The notes: generated by a model from the sequence alone, not told the origin. 64,000 bases of DNA from Bacteroidota bacterium (GCA_016722525.1 JADKJB010000006.1:102869-166868), one strand, 5' to 3'; counted from the first letter of the stretch, positions 28,849-39,143 are shown. Made by a program: numbers and translations.

Positions 28849-29436
28849 ATGGAGGATAATAACATGACAACTCAAACCGATTCCATGGAATTTTATCAGT
28901 TTATAAAAAACAACCGTATGACAATGTATTCAAAGCCTCGCAGGTATTATAACAGAGATGGAGAACAAGGCTCCGCATTCAAGTTTTTATTCCTTGTTGA
29001 AGTCATGGTTTTTTTCATGATTGTAGTTGCTGCCGGAGAAATGAGGGCGCAAGAGAGACAAGTTGCTCCTATGGTGCAAGCTTCACAACAAGTAACCAGT
29101 ATATTCAATTATACTACTGTTTACAATTCGGGTAAAGTGTTTCTGAATTGGACTGCTAAAGAAGAAGCAGCTGATTGTATTTATATTGTTGAGCGTTCAG
29201 GCGATGGACGACAGTTTGAATCTGTAGGTGTAAAAGAAGGTATTGGTACCAATGTAGAATTGTTCTACAGTTGGATGGATCATACACCTCCTGCCGGTTT
29301 TGCTTATTACAGAGTTAAAAAAATAGCCAAAGACGGAACGCAGTTTTATTCTGCTACCAACACAATTATCAATCAGGGATCCAGCTTTAATCCAAAATCA
29401 AATTACGCCCAGGGAAGCGTAACTGATTCTAAATAG
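28849..29436 (+). CDS. Anchored extracytoplasmic protein with Fn3-like domain
   Basis: The gene encodes 195 residues. A 47-residue hydrophilic N-terminus precedes one hydrophobic segment (FLFLVEVMVFFMIVVAAGEMRAQ, at about residues 47-69 and ending at a signal-peptidase-like A-Q). This is either a long-n-region signal peptide or a membrane anchor. The mature part (GKVFLNWTAKEEAADCIYIVERSGDGRQFESVG, here cited by motifs VFLNWTA, YIVERSGDG and FAYYRVK) has the strand pattern of a fibronectin type III fold common in T9SS proteins. No sorting domain follows. It precedes the giant PKD gene by 76 bases, with a terminator in the gap, so the two may be functionally linked but separately controlled. 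Confidence 0.7.
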   Translation: MEDNNMTTQTDSMEFYQFIKNNRMTMYSKPRRYYNRDGEQGSAFKFLFLVEVMVFFMIVVAAGEMRAQERQVAPMVQASQQVTSIFNYTTVYNSGKVFLNWTAKEEAADCIYIVERSGDGRQFESVGVKEGIGTNVELFYSWMDHTPPAGFAYYRVKKIAKDGTQFYSATNTIINQGSSFNPKSNYAQGSVTDSK

Positions 29437-29454
29437 AAAGAGTAAAAGACTAAA

Positions 29455-29491
29455 ATGCCGGAGGTTGATGGAGCCAACCGGTATTTTTTTT
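29455..29491 (+). terminator. Intrinsic terminator after the Fn3-like gene
   Basis: ATGCCG pairs with CGGTAT and, inside, GTTG pairs with CAAC across a short bulge and a 7-base loop. A run of eight Ts follows. It ends about 20 bases before the PKD gene's ATG. Confidence 0.65.
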
Positions 29492-29512
29492 ATCATAATA
29501 TAAAGGGAGCGT

Positions 29513-32500
29513 ATGAAACTATTTACAAAGCTTATTAAAGCATTAAAACTGCTTATAGTTGTAGCAGGATTTTTTGCAGTAGTTGTTGGAAAGCCCGACG
29601 AAGCAAAGGCACAATATCCTTCAGCATCTTTTACCTCCAATGTGTTCACTGGCTGCTCTCCGTTATCGGTGAGTTTTGTGAACATGTCGACTCAGGCAAA
29701 TAGTTATTTGTGGAATTTTGGTAATGGAAATACTTCCTCTTTAGCCGATCCAACTACTGTATACCTGACCTCAGGATTTTATACTGTTACATTAATTGCA
29801 ATAAATACTTTAACAGGAAACAGAGATACTCTGGTTGCCACCAACTACATCAATGTTGTAACAAATCCAGTTGCTGATTTTATAGCAAATCCTACCATAG
29901 CCTGTTTTGGAAATAATTCTATTGCATTCATTAACTTATCAACCAATGCTACAAATTATATTTGGGATTTTGGTGATGGAAATTTTTCAACTCAACCTAA
30001 TCCGGTTCACACCTATTCAAGTACTGGTGTTTTTACCGTTAAATTAATTGCAAGGAATTCATTCAATTGTAATAACATTAAAATTAAGCCTAATTATATT
30101 ACAATTGTTCCCAATCCACCTGCAGCTTTTACAGTTAATCAACAATCTTCATGTAACGTAAATCAGGTTTTTAATTTTAACTGTACTACACCAGGGGCTT
30201 CGTCCTGGCAATGGACTTTTGGAGATGGCAACACATCAAATATTCAAAACCCAACGCATGTTTATGGTGCTTCCGGTACTTATGATGTATCATTGGTGGT
30301 AACCAATGCAAACGGTTGTACAGATACCCTAGTTCGACCGGGATATATTAACATTGGACTAAATTTGGTACCTACTTTTACTGTAAATAGTTCTGTCGGG
30401 TGTCCTCCTTTTAATTCAATATTTAATTGTAATGTTCCAAATGCAACCAGCTGGTTGTGGGATTTTGGTGACGGTACTACTGCTAATACACAAAGCCCAT
30501 CACATTTATATTCAAATCCGGGTTCCTACGATATTACTTTAACTGTTACTACTTCTAGTGGCTGTAATGGTTCTGTTACTTTACCAGGTTATATCACGGT
30601 GGATCAAATACCCACTCCTTCATTTACAGTTTCAAACCCCATAGGATGCAAACCGCTTTCAACTATTTTTACTAACACATCAACCAATGGTGTAACTTAC
30701 CTCTGGGATTTTGGCGATGGCAATACCTCTACAGGATTTAATCCTGCTAATCAGTATTTAAATGCAGGCACCTATAATGTCACACTAACTGCTACTTCTT
30801 TAAATGGATGTAATTCATCAATCACTCAAAATGCTGCTGTTGTGGTGAACTCAATTACAGGTACGCTTAGCGGTGCGCCTCGTTTTGGTTGTAGTCCTCT
30901 TTCTGTGCTTTTTAATAGTTCGGCAACTCCTGCCGCAGCCAGTTATGCCTGGAATTTTGGAAATGGAAATACCGCAACAACACAAAGTGCTTCCAGTGTA
31001 TATACTCCACTTGGGAATTATACTGTTACTTTAATTTTAACTTCTGCTGATGGTTGTAAAGATACTTTGGTGAGAACAAACTACATTCGGGTCTTTGATG
31101 ATACAACGCTTTATACAGTTCCTGATACTATTTTGGTTTGTACACCTCCCGGAACAGTAAGCTTTACTGATCCAACATTAGGAAGTAGTTCCTGGTTATG
31201 GAACTTTGGTGATGGAGCTACATCCACAGTAAAAAATCCCACCTATTCTTATACAACTCCTGGAATTTATACTGTAACATTAACAGCAAATATGAATGGC
31301 GGGTGTTCGCAAGTGATTAACCCATATGCTATAATTAATGTAATCCCGTTTATTTATTCTCCAATTACATCTGTTATTGTTTCCCCTTGCGGCCCTTACA
31401 CGGTTAACTTCAATAACGGAACTCTAAATGTGGCATCTTATTTATGGGATTTTGGTGATGGTACCACGTCTACGCTTCAAAATCCTGTACACACTTTTGC
31501 CAATCCGGGAACCTATACAATTTCTCTCCTTCTTATTTCTATTAATGGTTGTCAAACATCACTTAGCACAACTATTACAGTAGGGCATCTAAATCCGATA
31601 ACTGTTTCTGATGATATGGTTTGTCAAGGTGATGCTATTAATTTTGGATTATCGCCATTAAACGCCTTCACTTCAGCATTGTGGAATTTTGGGGATGGTA
31701 ATACTTCTGCAGTCATGCAGCCCACTCATACTTATACTACCTCCGGAACTTTCAATGTTTCCGTTACACTTACAGATACGAGCGGATGTGTGAATTCTTT
31801 TAATTATGGCCCTATTGAAGTTTCAAATCCAATACCATTATTTGCAGTGAATCAACCTACATCAGGATGTATTCCATTTTTGGTTCAGTTTTCAAACAAT
31901 TCAACCGGTGCAACAACCTATAATTGGGATTTTGGCGATGGTAACACTTCCACCGGTAACAACCCTGCAAATACTTATACAGTTGCAGGAACTTATTCAG
32001 TTACCCTTACGGCATCAGCGCCAGGATGCACAAGAAGTACTACGCTATCGAATTTGATCACGGCTAATCAGGCCTTAGCAAATTTTTCTTTCACGCCATC
32101 TTCAGGTTGCTTGCCCTTGACGGTTACTTTTACAGATTTAAGTACAAATGCTGTTTCATGGTCATGGGATTTTGGAGATGGAAATACTTCATCACTTCAA
32201 AACCCTGTTCATATTTATTCTTCAGCTCCAACTGCTTCTATTGCATTGGCGATTGTAGATATTAATGGTTGTACCAAAACCCGATACAAAACTAATATAG
32301 TTCCAACAATACCTGACATCACAGCCAGCGACTCCATGGGTTGCAAGCCATTGAATGTTAATTTTTCTACTACGCTTGCCGCAATTTCATATCTATGGAA
32401 CTTCGGTGATGGTTCGACTTCTACCTTACAGAATCCCTCTCACTTATACACACAAGCTGGATTGTATACCGTAACCCTTAGCTGTGTGATGGCCTCCGGT

Positions 32501-33697
32501 TGTACAGCAACTAACGTTCAGCCTGACTTTATCAATGTAGGATCTCCTGTTTCAGCTTTTATGTCACCAACAGTTGCTGTTTGTGCTCCTACACTGGTTA
32601 GTTTCATCAATCAATCAACTAGTGCAACATCGTATCTTTGGGATTTTGGTGATGGCACTTACTCTACACAACAAGATCCCTCTCACATTTATAACATCCC
32701 GGGAACCTATACAGTAACTTTAATTTCAACATCAGGCGCAGGTTGTTCCGATACCCTGATCAAAGTTGATTATATTTCTGTTCCTGGTACCTTTTCGGAT
32801 TTTTCGTTAACCTCGCAAACAAATTGTTTGCAAACTTTTGCTCAATTTATTGATCAGTCGATCAATGCTACTTCGTGGTTTTGGAATTTTGGTGATGGAT
32901 TTACTTCTACGCTGCAAAATCCATCTCACGTATATGCCGACACTGGTAGTTATACTGTAACACTCATAACTACTGATAGTGTAGGATGTTCCTCTTTTTA
33001 TCCAGGACCAAATCCTGTTGTGGTTTATCCGAATCCGGTAGCCTCCGCTTCTGTTTCATCAAATTCAGGATGTGCACCATTTACAACTTCATTTACTTCA
33101 AATTCGAATGGAGCTGTCAATTATATGTGGCATTTTGGAAATGGCGATTCCTCATCAAGCGTTAATCCTGTCTACACCTATACAGTTCCTGGAACTTATC
33201 AACCTAGTTTGGTTGCAATAACTGCATTTGGTTGTACCGATACATTTAATTTGCCCGGGATAATTACAGTATATACAACACCGGTAGCTGCATTTCTTCC
33301 GGATGTCACTTCTGGTTGTGAACCACTTGTTGTAACTTTTACCAATCAAAGCGCCCCTCTATCCAATCCAACTTATTCATGGGATTTTGGAAATGGACAA
33401 ACAAGTATAGTAGCCAATCCTGTTATAACATTCAATAATGCAGGAGTGTATCCTGTGCAATTGATTGTGTCAAATGCAGGTGGGTGTGTTGATACCGTAA
33501 TTCAGAATATTACAGTACTTGCAACTCCAGTTGCAATTGCTGCAGCCAGTACTTATTCAGGATGTTCACCATTGCCGGTTAGTTTTATTAACTCATCAAC
33601 TGGAGCATCATCTTATCTCTGGGATTTTGGGGATGGATCAACTTCATCAGCTACAAATCCAACTCATACTTTGCTATGGGTGGAAACTACCAGGTAA
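29513..33697 (+). CDS. PKD protein, fragment 1: signal peptide and PKD domains 1-17
   Basis: The first 1,394 codons hold the signal peptide and PKD domains 1 to 17. Domains 1-14 are irregularly related to one another; the two-type alternation sets in at the end of this piece. The true frame continues past the apparent stop: adding a T near 33670 turns THTLLWVETTR into THTFAMGGNYQV, the ordinary PKD strand. Confidence 0.85.
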   Translation: MKLFTKLIKALKLLIVVAGFFAVVVGKPDEAKAQYPSASFTSNVFTGCSPLSVSFVNMSTQANSYLWNFGNGNTSSLADPTTVYLTSGFYTVTLIAINTLTGNRDTLVATNYINVVTNPVADFIANPTIACFGNNSIAFINLSTNATNYIWDFGDGNFSTQPNPVHTYSSTGVFTVKLIARNSFNCNNIKIKPNYITIVPNPPAAFTVNQQSSCNVNQVFNFNCTTPGASSWQWTFGDGNTSNIQNPTHVYGASGTYDVSLVVTNANGCTDTLVRPGYINIGLNLVPTFTVNSSVGCPPFNSIFNCNVPNATSWLWDFGDGTTANTQSPSHLYSNPGSYDITLTVTTSSGCNGSVTLPGYITVDQIPTPSFTVSNPIGCKPLSTIFTNTSTNGVTYLWDFGDGNTSTGFNPANQYLNAGTYNVTLTATSLNGCNSSITQNAAVVVNSITGTLSGAPRFGCSPLSVLFNSSATPAAASYAWNFGNGNTATTQSASSVYTPLGNYTVTLILTSADGCKDTLVRTNYIRVFDDTTLYTVPDTILVCTPPGTVSFTDPTLGSSSWLWNFGDGATSTVKNPTYSYTTPGIYTVTLTANMNGGCSQVINPYAIINVIPFIYSPITSVIVSPCGPYTVNFNNGTLNVASYLWDFGDGTTSTLQNPVHTFANPGTYTISLLLISINGCQTSLSTTITVGHLNPITVSDDMVCQGDAINFGLSPLNAFTSALWNFGDGNTSAVMQPTHTYTTSGTFNVSVTLTDTSGCVNSFNYGPIEVSNPIPLFAVNQPTSGCIPFLVQFSNNSTGATTYNWDFGDGNTSTGNNPANTYTVAGTYSVTLTASAPGCTRSTTLSNLITANQALANFSFTPSSGCLPLTVTFTDLSTNAVSWSWDFGDGNTSSLQNPVHIYSSAPTASIALAIVDINGCTKTRYKTNIVPTIPDITASDSMGCKPLNVNFSTTLAAISYLWNFGDGSTSTLQNPSHLYTQAGLYTVTLSCVMASGCTATNVQPDFINVGSPVSAFMSPTVAVCAPTLVSFINQSTSATSYLWDFGDGTYSTQQDPSHIYNIPGTYTVTLISTSGAGCSDTLIKVDYISVPGTFSDFSLTSQTNCLQTFAQFIDQSINATSWFWNFGDGFTSTLQNPSHVYADTGSYTVTLITTDSVGCSSFYPGPNPVVVYPNPVASASVSSNSGCAPFTTSFTSNSNGAVNYMWHFGNGDSSSSVNPVYTYTVPGTYQPSLVAITAFGCTDTFNLPGIITVYTTPVAAFLPDVTSGCEPLVVTFTNQSAPLSNPTYSWDFGNGQTSIVANPVITFNNAGVYPVQLIVSNAGGCVDTVIQNITVLATPVAIAAASTYSGCSPLPVSFINSSTGASSYLWDFGDGSTSSATNPTHTLLWVETTR

Positions 33698-36600
33698 CAT
33701 TAATTGCAACTGGAGTGAATGGTTGCTCCGATACTTTAGTCTTTCCTTCAACTATTGTAGTAAATACAACTCCTAACACCGCTTTTTCCCGTACACCGGC
33801 TTCAGGTTGCGAACCGCTAACAGTTACTATTAATAACACTTCTTCATTATTGAATAATCCTGTTTATAATTGGAATTTTGGTGATGGAACAACCAGTACG
33901 CTTGCTAATAACCCGCCTGTGGTTTATTCAACCCCTGGCGTTTATACTATTACTCTTATTGTAACAAATACAGGTGGATGCTCTGATACCACAAGTAGAA
34001 ATGTTACTGTAAATCCATTGCCTGTTATTATGGCATCTGCAGATAACAACGTTGGGTGTTCTCCGTTCGTTGTGAGTTTTAGCAATACTACTACTGGTGC
34101 TGTGACCTATTTGTGGGATTTTGGTGATGGTGCAACATCGTCCTCTTCAAACCCTTCACATACTTATTCAGTTGCTGGTGTCTATGCTGTGACATTAATT
34201 GCAACCAGTAGTAACGGTTGTATTGATACTTTGACATTGTCAACACCAATTACCGTTAACCAATCTCCGGTAGCAAATTTTTCAAGAACACCTTCTTCCG
34301 GCTGTGCACCCTTAACCGTAACAGCTAACAGTACTTCGTTGCAATTGAATAACCCAATCTACTTTTGGGATTTCGGAAATGGCAATACCAGTACTTCGCA
34401 GAGTAATATCCCACAGGTTTATTTAAACTCAGGAGTTTATTCAATTAAACTCATTGTTACGAATACTGGCGGATGTGCTGATTCAGCAACCAAAAATGTA
34501 AATGTTTTTGCTGTGCCTGTGGCTTCGGCAACAGTAAGTGACACTATTGGATGCGCACCACATTCAATTACTTTCACAAATACATCGACCGGTGCAACAA
34601 CTTATAATTGGAACTTTGGCGACGGATCAACTTCAACCTCAGCTTCACCATCACATGTTTACAATGTTCCTGGAAATTACACAGTATCATTAATTGCCGG
34701 TACAGTCAACGGTTGCTCAGATACACTGATCTTACCACAAACAATAAATATATTTACTGCCCCTGTTGCTAACTATACTAACACGGCTGCTTCGGGTTGT
34801 TTGCCACTGAATGTCACTTTTACCAATACTTCATCGTCGCTGAGTAATCCTGTTTATAACTGGGATTTTGGAAATGGTCAAACAAGTACATTGGCCGATC
34901 CTGTTGTTTCATTCACAACGGCAGGAGTATTTCCGGTAACTTTGATTGTCACTAATCAAGGAGGATGTTCCGATACTATTGTTAAAAATATAACGGCTTG
35001 GGATGTACCTGTTGCTAATGCCATTCCAAGTACTGCATCAGGATGTAATCCAATGACCATTACCTTCACAAATACTTCTGCAAACGCAACGTCATATCTT
35101 TGGAATTTTGGTGATGGTTCTACCTCCGTATTAACTTCACCGACACATATTTATAATGCTGCAGGTTCCTACACTGTTACCTTGATAGCTTCCACGGTGA
35201 ATGGTTGTTCAGATACACTTGTTTTGCCTCAAACAATACTAATAAATTCAACACCTGTTGCCAACTTCAACAACACACTTAGTTCGGGTTGTTTGCCACT
35301 GGAATGTCACTTTTACCAATACTTCATCGTCGTTGAACAATCCTGTTTACAACTGGGATTTTGGAAATGGGCAAACAAGTACATTGGCCAATCCTGTTGT
35401 TTCGTTCACAACTGCAGGAGTATTTCCGGTAACTTTGATTGTCACTAATCTAGGCGGTTGTTCCGATACTATTGTTAAAAATATAACGGCGTTGGATGTG
35501 CCTGTTGCAAGTGCCACCCAAGTGATACAGCAGCTTGTAATCCAATGGCCATTACCTTCAACAATACTTCTGCAAATGCAACATCATACATTTGGAATTT
35601 TGGTGATGGAACTACTTCAACACAAGTAAGCCCTTCACACAATTACACAACTGCAGGCAGTTATATGGTAACTTTGATTGCATCCAATGCAAATGGTTGT
35701 ACCGATACTCTTCAGTTTTCGTATCCAATTGTTGTTTTGCAATCACCTGCAGCTAACTTTACAAGAACACCTGCTTCCGGATGTACTCCTTTAACTGTTT
35801 TCTTTAACAGTAACTCAACACAATTATTAAACCCTACATATTTGTATAATTTTGGTAATGGGCAGTTTAGCAGTTCACCTTCAGCAAATATGATTTTTTA
35901 ATACTGCAGGTACATACCCTGTTTCTTTAACTGTTACCAATAACAACGGATGTAGTAAAAGTATTATTAGAAATGTAGTGGTACATCAAAGTCCGGACGC
36001 AATAGCAACTCTGAGCGGCAATTCAGGCTGTGCACCTTACACTGTTTCGTTTGCAAATAATTCCATAGCTGCAACATCATTTGTGTGGAATTTTGGAGAT
36101 GGTACTACTAGTTCAATTGCTGCTCCAAGTCATACTTACACTATACCCGGCGATTACATAGTAACGCTCATTGCTACCGGAGCAGGGGGTTGTACCGACA
36201 CTTTAATATTTAATCCTGGTGTTCATGTTAAAGTAACACCTACAGCTAATTTTACTCCTGATATCACTTCCGGTTGTATGCCTCTTGCAGTAAACTTTAC
36301 AAATCAATCTACCAGCTTAGATGTTCCTGTTTATTCATGGAGTTTTGGAAATGGTTTGAATGCAAGTACAAACAATTCGTCAACGAATTATTTGAATGCA
36401 GGAGTTTATTCCGTAAATCTAATTGTAACTAATGCAGAAGGCTGTGCTGATACTGCAACAACCAATATTACGGTTCATCCTATTCCTGTAGCAGCTGCAA
36501 CAATTTTGAATGCAACAGGATGTAGTCCTTTAGCAGTTTCTTTCCAGAATCAATCTGTTGGTGCAACCGGTTTCTTATGGAATTTTGGTGACAACACTAC

Positions 36601-38998
36601 TTCCACATTGGCTCCACCCAATCACACGTATACTACAAGTGGCGTTTATACTGTCTCATTGATCGCATCCAATCAATTTGGATGCTCTGATACTTTTATT
36701 TTTAGTAATCCAATAGTTGTGAATCAAACTCCTATTGCGGCTTTCACCAATTCAGCTGTAAGCGGTTGTACTCCACTCAATATTAATTTTGTCAATCAAT
36801 CTTCTTCACTTGATTCACCTGTTTATTCCTGGAATCTTGGCAATGGACAGAATGGGTTTTCCCCAAACATCAGTGGGTCGTATACCTCCAGTGGAATATA
36901 TGCAGTTTCTTTAATAGTTACTAATCAAGGAGGCTGTAGTGACACCGCAAATGTTACTATAACTGCTTATGATGAGCCTGTCGCATTGGCGGTTACCTCA
37001 GATACTGCAGGTTGCGCTCCTTACAATGTTTCATTTGTAAATAATTCTCTTAACGGTGCGAGTTACTTATGGAATTTTGGCGACGGTACTACTTCAGCTC
37101 AACAAACTCCTTCTCATTTGTATACAGCAGCGGGCAATTATACTGTATCATTAGTTGTTTCCGGTTTGGGTTCATGTATTGACACGCTTATACTGCCATA
37201 TACCATTCATGTAAAAGCAACTCCTGTGGCCAATTTTGGTCCTGCTTCCGTTACCGGATGTACGCCTTTAACTGTCAATTTCAATAATACTTCAACCGGG
37301 CTGGTTGGGCCTTCTTATAGTTGGAATTTTGGCAATGGAACAACTTCTTCTGCAAAAGATCCTATAGTTACTTACACGCAGAGTGGAGTCTTTGGAGTAG
37401 TATTGTTGGTAACAAATAATGAAGGGTGTTCAGATACTGCAACTGCATCCATAACGACTAACCTTACCCCGGTAGCACAAGCTTCTGCAATTGATACTTC
37501 GGGGTGTGCACCTCATGAGGTGTTATTCAACAGTAATTCTCTTTTTGCATCTTCCATACTATGGAATTTTGGTAACGGTACTACTTCAAGTGCTCAAAAT
37601 GTTCCATACACTTATACAACACCGGGAACTTATACCCCATATCTGGTGGCTTACTCCAGTCAGGGATGTTCTGATACTACTTATTTAACCGGCCCCGTTC
37701 ATGTGAACCCTGTTCCTACAGCTGCATTTACAGTGAATCAAACGGCTTCATGCTCCGGAACTATTTTCCAATTCCAAAGCAATTCAACTCCAACATCAGG
37801 ATTGACTTATAGCTGGAATATTGGAGGAAATATTTCAACAGTTCAGAATCCATCTGTTCCAATTATGAGCCCCGGATTCTATAATGTTTCTTTAATAGTT
37901 ACGAATCAGTTTGGATGCAGCGATACCATGGATGAACCTAACCTGATTCAGGTTTATGATACTTTGCCTCCACCAGTCAGCCCTATTCTAAGCGTTTCAG
38001 TGCTTAATAACAACTCTGTTGAAATAACCTGGCAAAATAGTTCGGTGCTGGATCTTGGTGCGTATGTGCTTTATAGATTGAATGCGGTATCAGGTATTTA
38101 TGATGAAATTTATCGTGATAACTCACCGAATAATTCATCGATGAGTGTGACTTCAACCTATGTTGATAATGGGTTGAATACGTTGCAAAAAGTTTATACC
38201 TATAAATTAAAAACGGTCGACAGATGCGCATTTAGTTTGCCATTATCAAGTCTTATTCCACACACAACTATCAATGTAACTGCTTCCCCTGTGAATGCAA
38301 ATGTGCGAGTAGACTGGACCCGATATTTAGGTTGCCCTGTTTCTTCTTATGAAATCAACCGGGTTAACCTTTCTGATGGTAGTTCCACTTTGATAGCTAC
38401 AGTGCCACCAAATACTTTAACCTACCTGGATCAGGGATTTTATTGTCCGGATGAATTTTCCTACAGGATTACTGCAACTTCGTTGTGTGGAAATTTATAT
38501 GCTTCACTTAGTGATACTTCAATTGCGCAACCTTCAAATCCTTTAGCCGGACAAAAAGTCGAAATTGTACGATCTACGGTAATTGATGATAAGGATGTAC
38601 TCACAGAATGGTTGCCTCCAATATTGGCTCCAAATCGTGTGATTCAATATACAGTTAGACGTTCGACAGACAATGTCAATTATTCTGAAATTGCAACTTT
38701 ACCTAGCAGTGCATTGAGTTATATTGATTACAATACAGATGTTCATAATCAGGATTATTTTTATAAAATAGATGTGATAAGTGATTGCGAATTAGCAGGC
38801 TCACCAAGTAACAATGGCGCATCCATACTACTTAAGTCGGATTGGGAACGTGAAAAAACGAAGCTTTGGTGGACTCCCTACAGCGATTGGAATACAGGTG
38901 TTGATTATTACATTATTGAACAACAAGATCCTTTCGGGCAATGGACTCCTGTGAAAACCGTTGACGGGAATGAACTCAACACCATACTTGATGAATAA
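29513..38998 (+). CDS. Giant PKD-repeat surface protein (about 3,160 residues; four frameshifts; no sorting domain seen)
   Basis: A signal peptide (LLIVVAGFFAVVVGKPDEAKAQ) starts a protein with 34 PKD domains of about 80-84 residues, each marked by a W-[ND]-FG-[DN]-G core and paired cysteines (SGC... and GGC). Three Fn3-like domains follow from about 37,960 to the end. PKD arrays make long rigid stalks on exported adhesins such as the Flavobacterium SprB type. From domain 15 onward, domains alternate strictly between two subtypes. One-base breaks lie near 33670, 35301, 35518 and 35893. The protein stops inside a Fn3-like strand pattern (TVDGNELNTILDE), and no type A or B sorting module is found before the terminator at 39054. 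Confidence 0.88.
33676..35448 (+). CDS. PKD protein, fragment 2: PKD domains 18-23
   Basis: The piece is continuous with fragment 1 after frame repair. It carries alternating subtype P (with N-P-V-Y-N-W) and subtype S (with A-T-S-Y-L-W) domains. An extra G near 35301 (CCACTGGAATG against CCACTGAATG in the sister repeat) throws the frame so that the real coding continues in the next piece. The apparent tail after LPLECH is out of frame. Confidence 0.82.
   Translation: MGGNYQVTLIATGVNGCSDTLVFPSTIVVNTTPNTAFSRTPASGCEPLTVTINNTSSLLNNPVYNWNFGDGTTSTLANNPPVVYSTPGVYTITLIVTNTGGCSDTTSRNVTVNPLPVIMASADNNVGCSPFVVSFSNTTTGAVTYLWDFGDGATSSSSNPSHTYSVAGVYAVTLIATSSNGCIDTLTLSTPITVNQSPVANFSRTPSSGCAPLTVTANSTSLQLNNPIYFWDFGNGNTSTSQSNIPQVYLNSGVYSIKLIVTNTGGCADSATKNVNVFAVPVASATVSDTIGCAPHSITFTNTSTGATTYNWNFGDGSTSTSASPSHVYNVPGNYTVSLIAGTVNGCSDTLILPQTINIFTAPVANYTNTAASGCLPLNVTFTNTSSSLSNPVYNWDFGNGQTSTLADPVVSFTTAGVFPVTLIVTNQGGCSDTIVKNITAWDVPVANAIPSTASGCNPMTITFTNTSANATSYLWNFGDGSTSVLTSPTHIYNAAGSYTVTLIASTVNGCSDTLVLPQTILINSTPVANFNNTLSSGCLPLECHFYQYFIVVEQSCLQLGFWKWANKYIGQSCCFVHNCRSISGNFDCH
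34791..35560 (+). repeat. Recent tandem duplication of a two-PKD unit (492-base period)
   Basis: TTCGGGTTGT at 34791 recurs at 35283, exactly 492 bases on, and the following ~280 bases match at nearly every position, including synonymous sites. The match covers domains 22 and 24; domains 23 and 25 are also close. All other pairs in the array are far more diverged. Confidence 0.85.
35258..35901 (+). CDS. PKD protein, fragment 3: PKD domains 24-26
   Basis: Two overlapping open pieces (35258-35629 and 35545-35901) join at an indel near 35518, where SATQVIQQ should read as SDTAACNPMAITF. Domains 24-25 are a recent copy of domains 22-23. The apparent stop after SANMIF is a lost T in the T-run at 35891-35896; the frame resumes as FNTAGTYPVSLTV. 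Confidence 0.8.
35978..38998 (+). CDS. PKD protein, fragment 4: PKD domains 27-34 and Fn3-like region
   Basis: Eight PKD domains are followed from about 37,960 by Fn3-like domains (VEITWQNSSVLDLGAYVLYR, ANVRVDWTRYLGCPVSSYEINR and DVLTEWLPP...YTVRRS). The last is cut off early: W-x-P-Y-x-x-W, YYIIEQQDPFGQW and TVDGNELNTILDE end at TAA 38996-38998 where further strands would be expected. Confidence 0.85.
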   Translation: MVHQSPDAIATLSGNSGCAPYTVSFANNSIAATSFVWNFGDGTTSSIAAPSHTYTIPGDYIVTLIATGAGGCTDTLIFNPGVHVKVTPTANFTPDITSGCMPLAVNFTNQSTSLDVPVYSWSFGNGLNASTNNSSTNYLNAGVYSVNLIVTNAEGCADTATTNITVHPIPVAAATILNATGCSPLAVSFQNQSVGATGFLWNFGDNTTSTLAPPNHTYTTSGVYTVSLIASNQFGCSDTFIFSNPIVVNQTPIAAFTNSAVSGCTPLNINFVNQSSSLDSPVYSWNLGNGQNGFSPNISGSYTSSGIYAVSLIVTNQGGCSDTANVTITAYDEPVALAVTSDTAGCAPYNVSFVNNSLNGASYLWNFGDGTTSAQQTPSHLYTAAGNYTVSLVVSGLGSCIDTLILPYTIHVKATPVANFGPASVTGCTPLTVNFNNTSTGLVGPSYSWNFGNGTTSSAKDPIVTYTQSGVFGVVLLVTNNEGCSDTATASITTNLTPVAQASAIDTSGCAPHEVLFNSNSLFASSILWNFGNGTTSSAQNVPYTYTTPGTYTPYLVAYSSQGCSDTTYLTGPVHVNPVPTAAFTVNQTASCSGTIFQFQSNSTPTSGLTYSWNIGGNISTVQNPSVPIMSPGFYNVSLIVTNQFGCSDTMDEPNLIQVYDTLPPPVSPILSVSVLNNNSVEITWQNSSVLDLGAYVLYRLNAVSGIYDEIYRDNSPNNSSMSVTSTYVDNGLNTLQKVYTYKLKTVDRCAFSLPLSSLIPHTTINVTASPVNANVRVDWTRYLGCPVSSYEINRVNLSDGSSTLIATVPPNTLTYLDQGFYCPDEFSYRITATSLCGNLYASLSDTSIAQPSNPLAGQKVEIVRSTVIDDKDVLTEWLPPILAPNRVIQYTVRRSTDNVNYSEIATLPSSALSYIDYNTDVHNQDYFYKIDVISDCELAGSPSNNGASILLKSDWEREKTKLWWTPYSDWNTGVDYYIIEQQDPFGQWTPVKTVDGNELNTILDE

Positions 38999-39053
38999 AA
39001 ATAGAATATTATATAAGATAGTACTCCCTTTATTAATTCCATTGTTGAAGGTT

Positions 39054-39083
39054 AACTGCAGATTCATACCTGCAGTTTTCCTT
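39054..39083 (+). terminator. Terminator after the PKD gene
   Basis: AACTGCAG (39054-39061) pairs perfectly with CTGCAGTT (39070-39077) around an 8-base loop and is followed by TTCCTTTTTT. It lies 55 bases after the PKD stop codon, so transcription ends before any sorting domain could be encoded. Confidence 0.7.
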
Positions 39084-39114
39084 TTTTAGCCTATCTGGTT
39101 ACCATCGGATTTAG

Positions 39115-39122
39115 TATATTTG
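39115..39122 (+). promoter_or_regulatory. Candidate -7 element TATATTTG for the histidine kinase gene
   Basis: This is an exact TAnnTTTG match 21 bases before the ATG at 39144. No clear TTG lies at the -33 spacing. Confidence 0.35.
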
Positions 39123-39143
39123 CATCAGAATCTAATCTGACAA

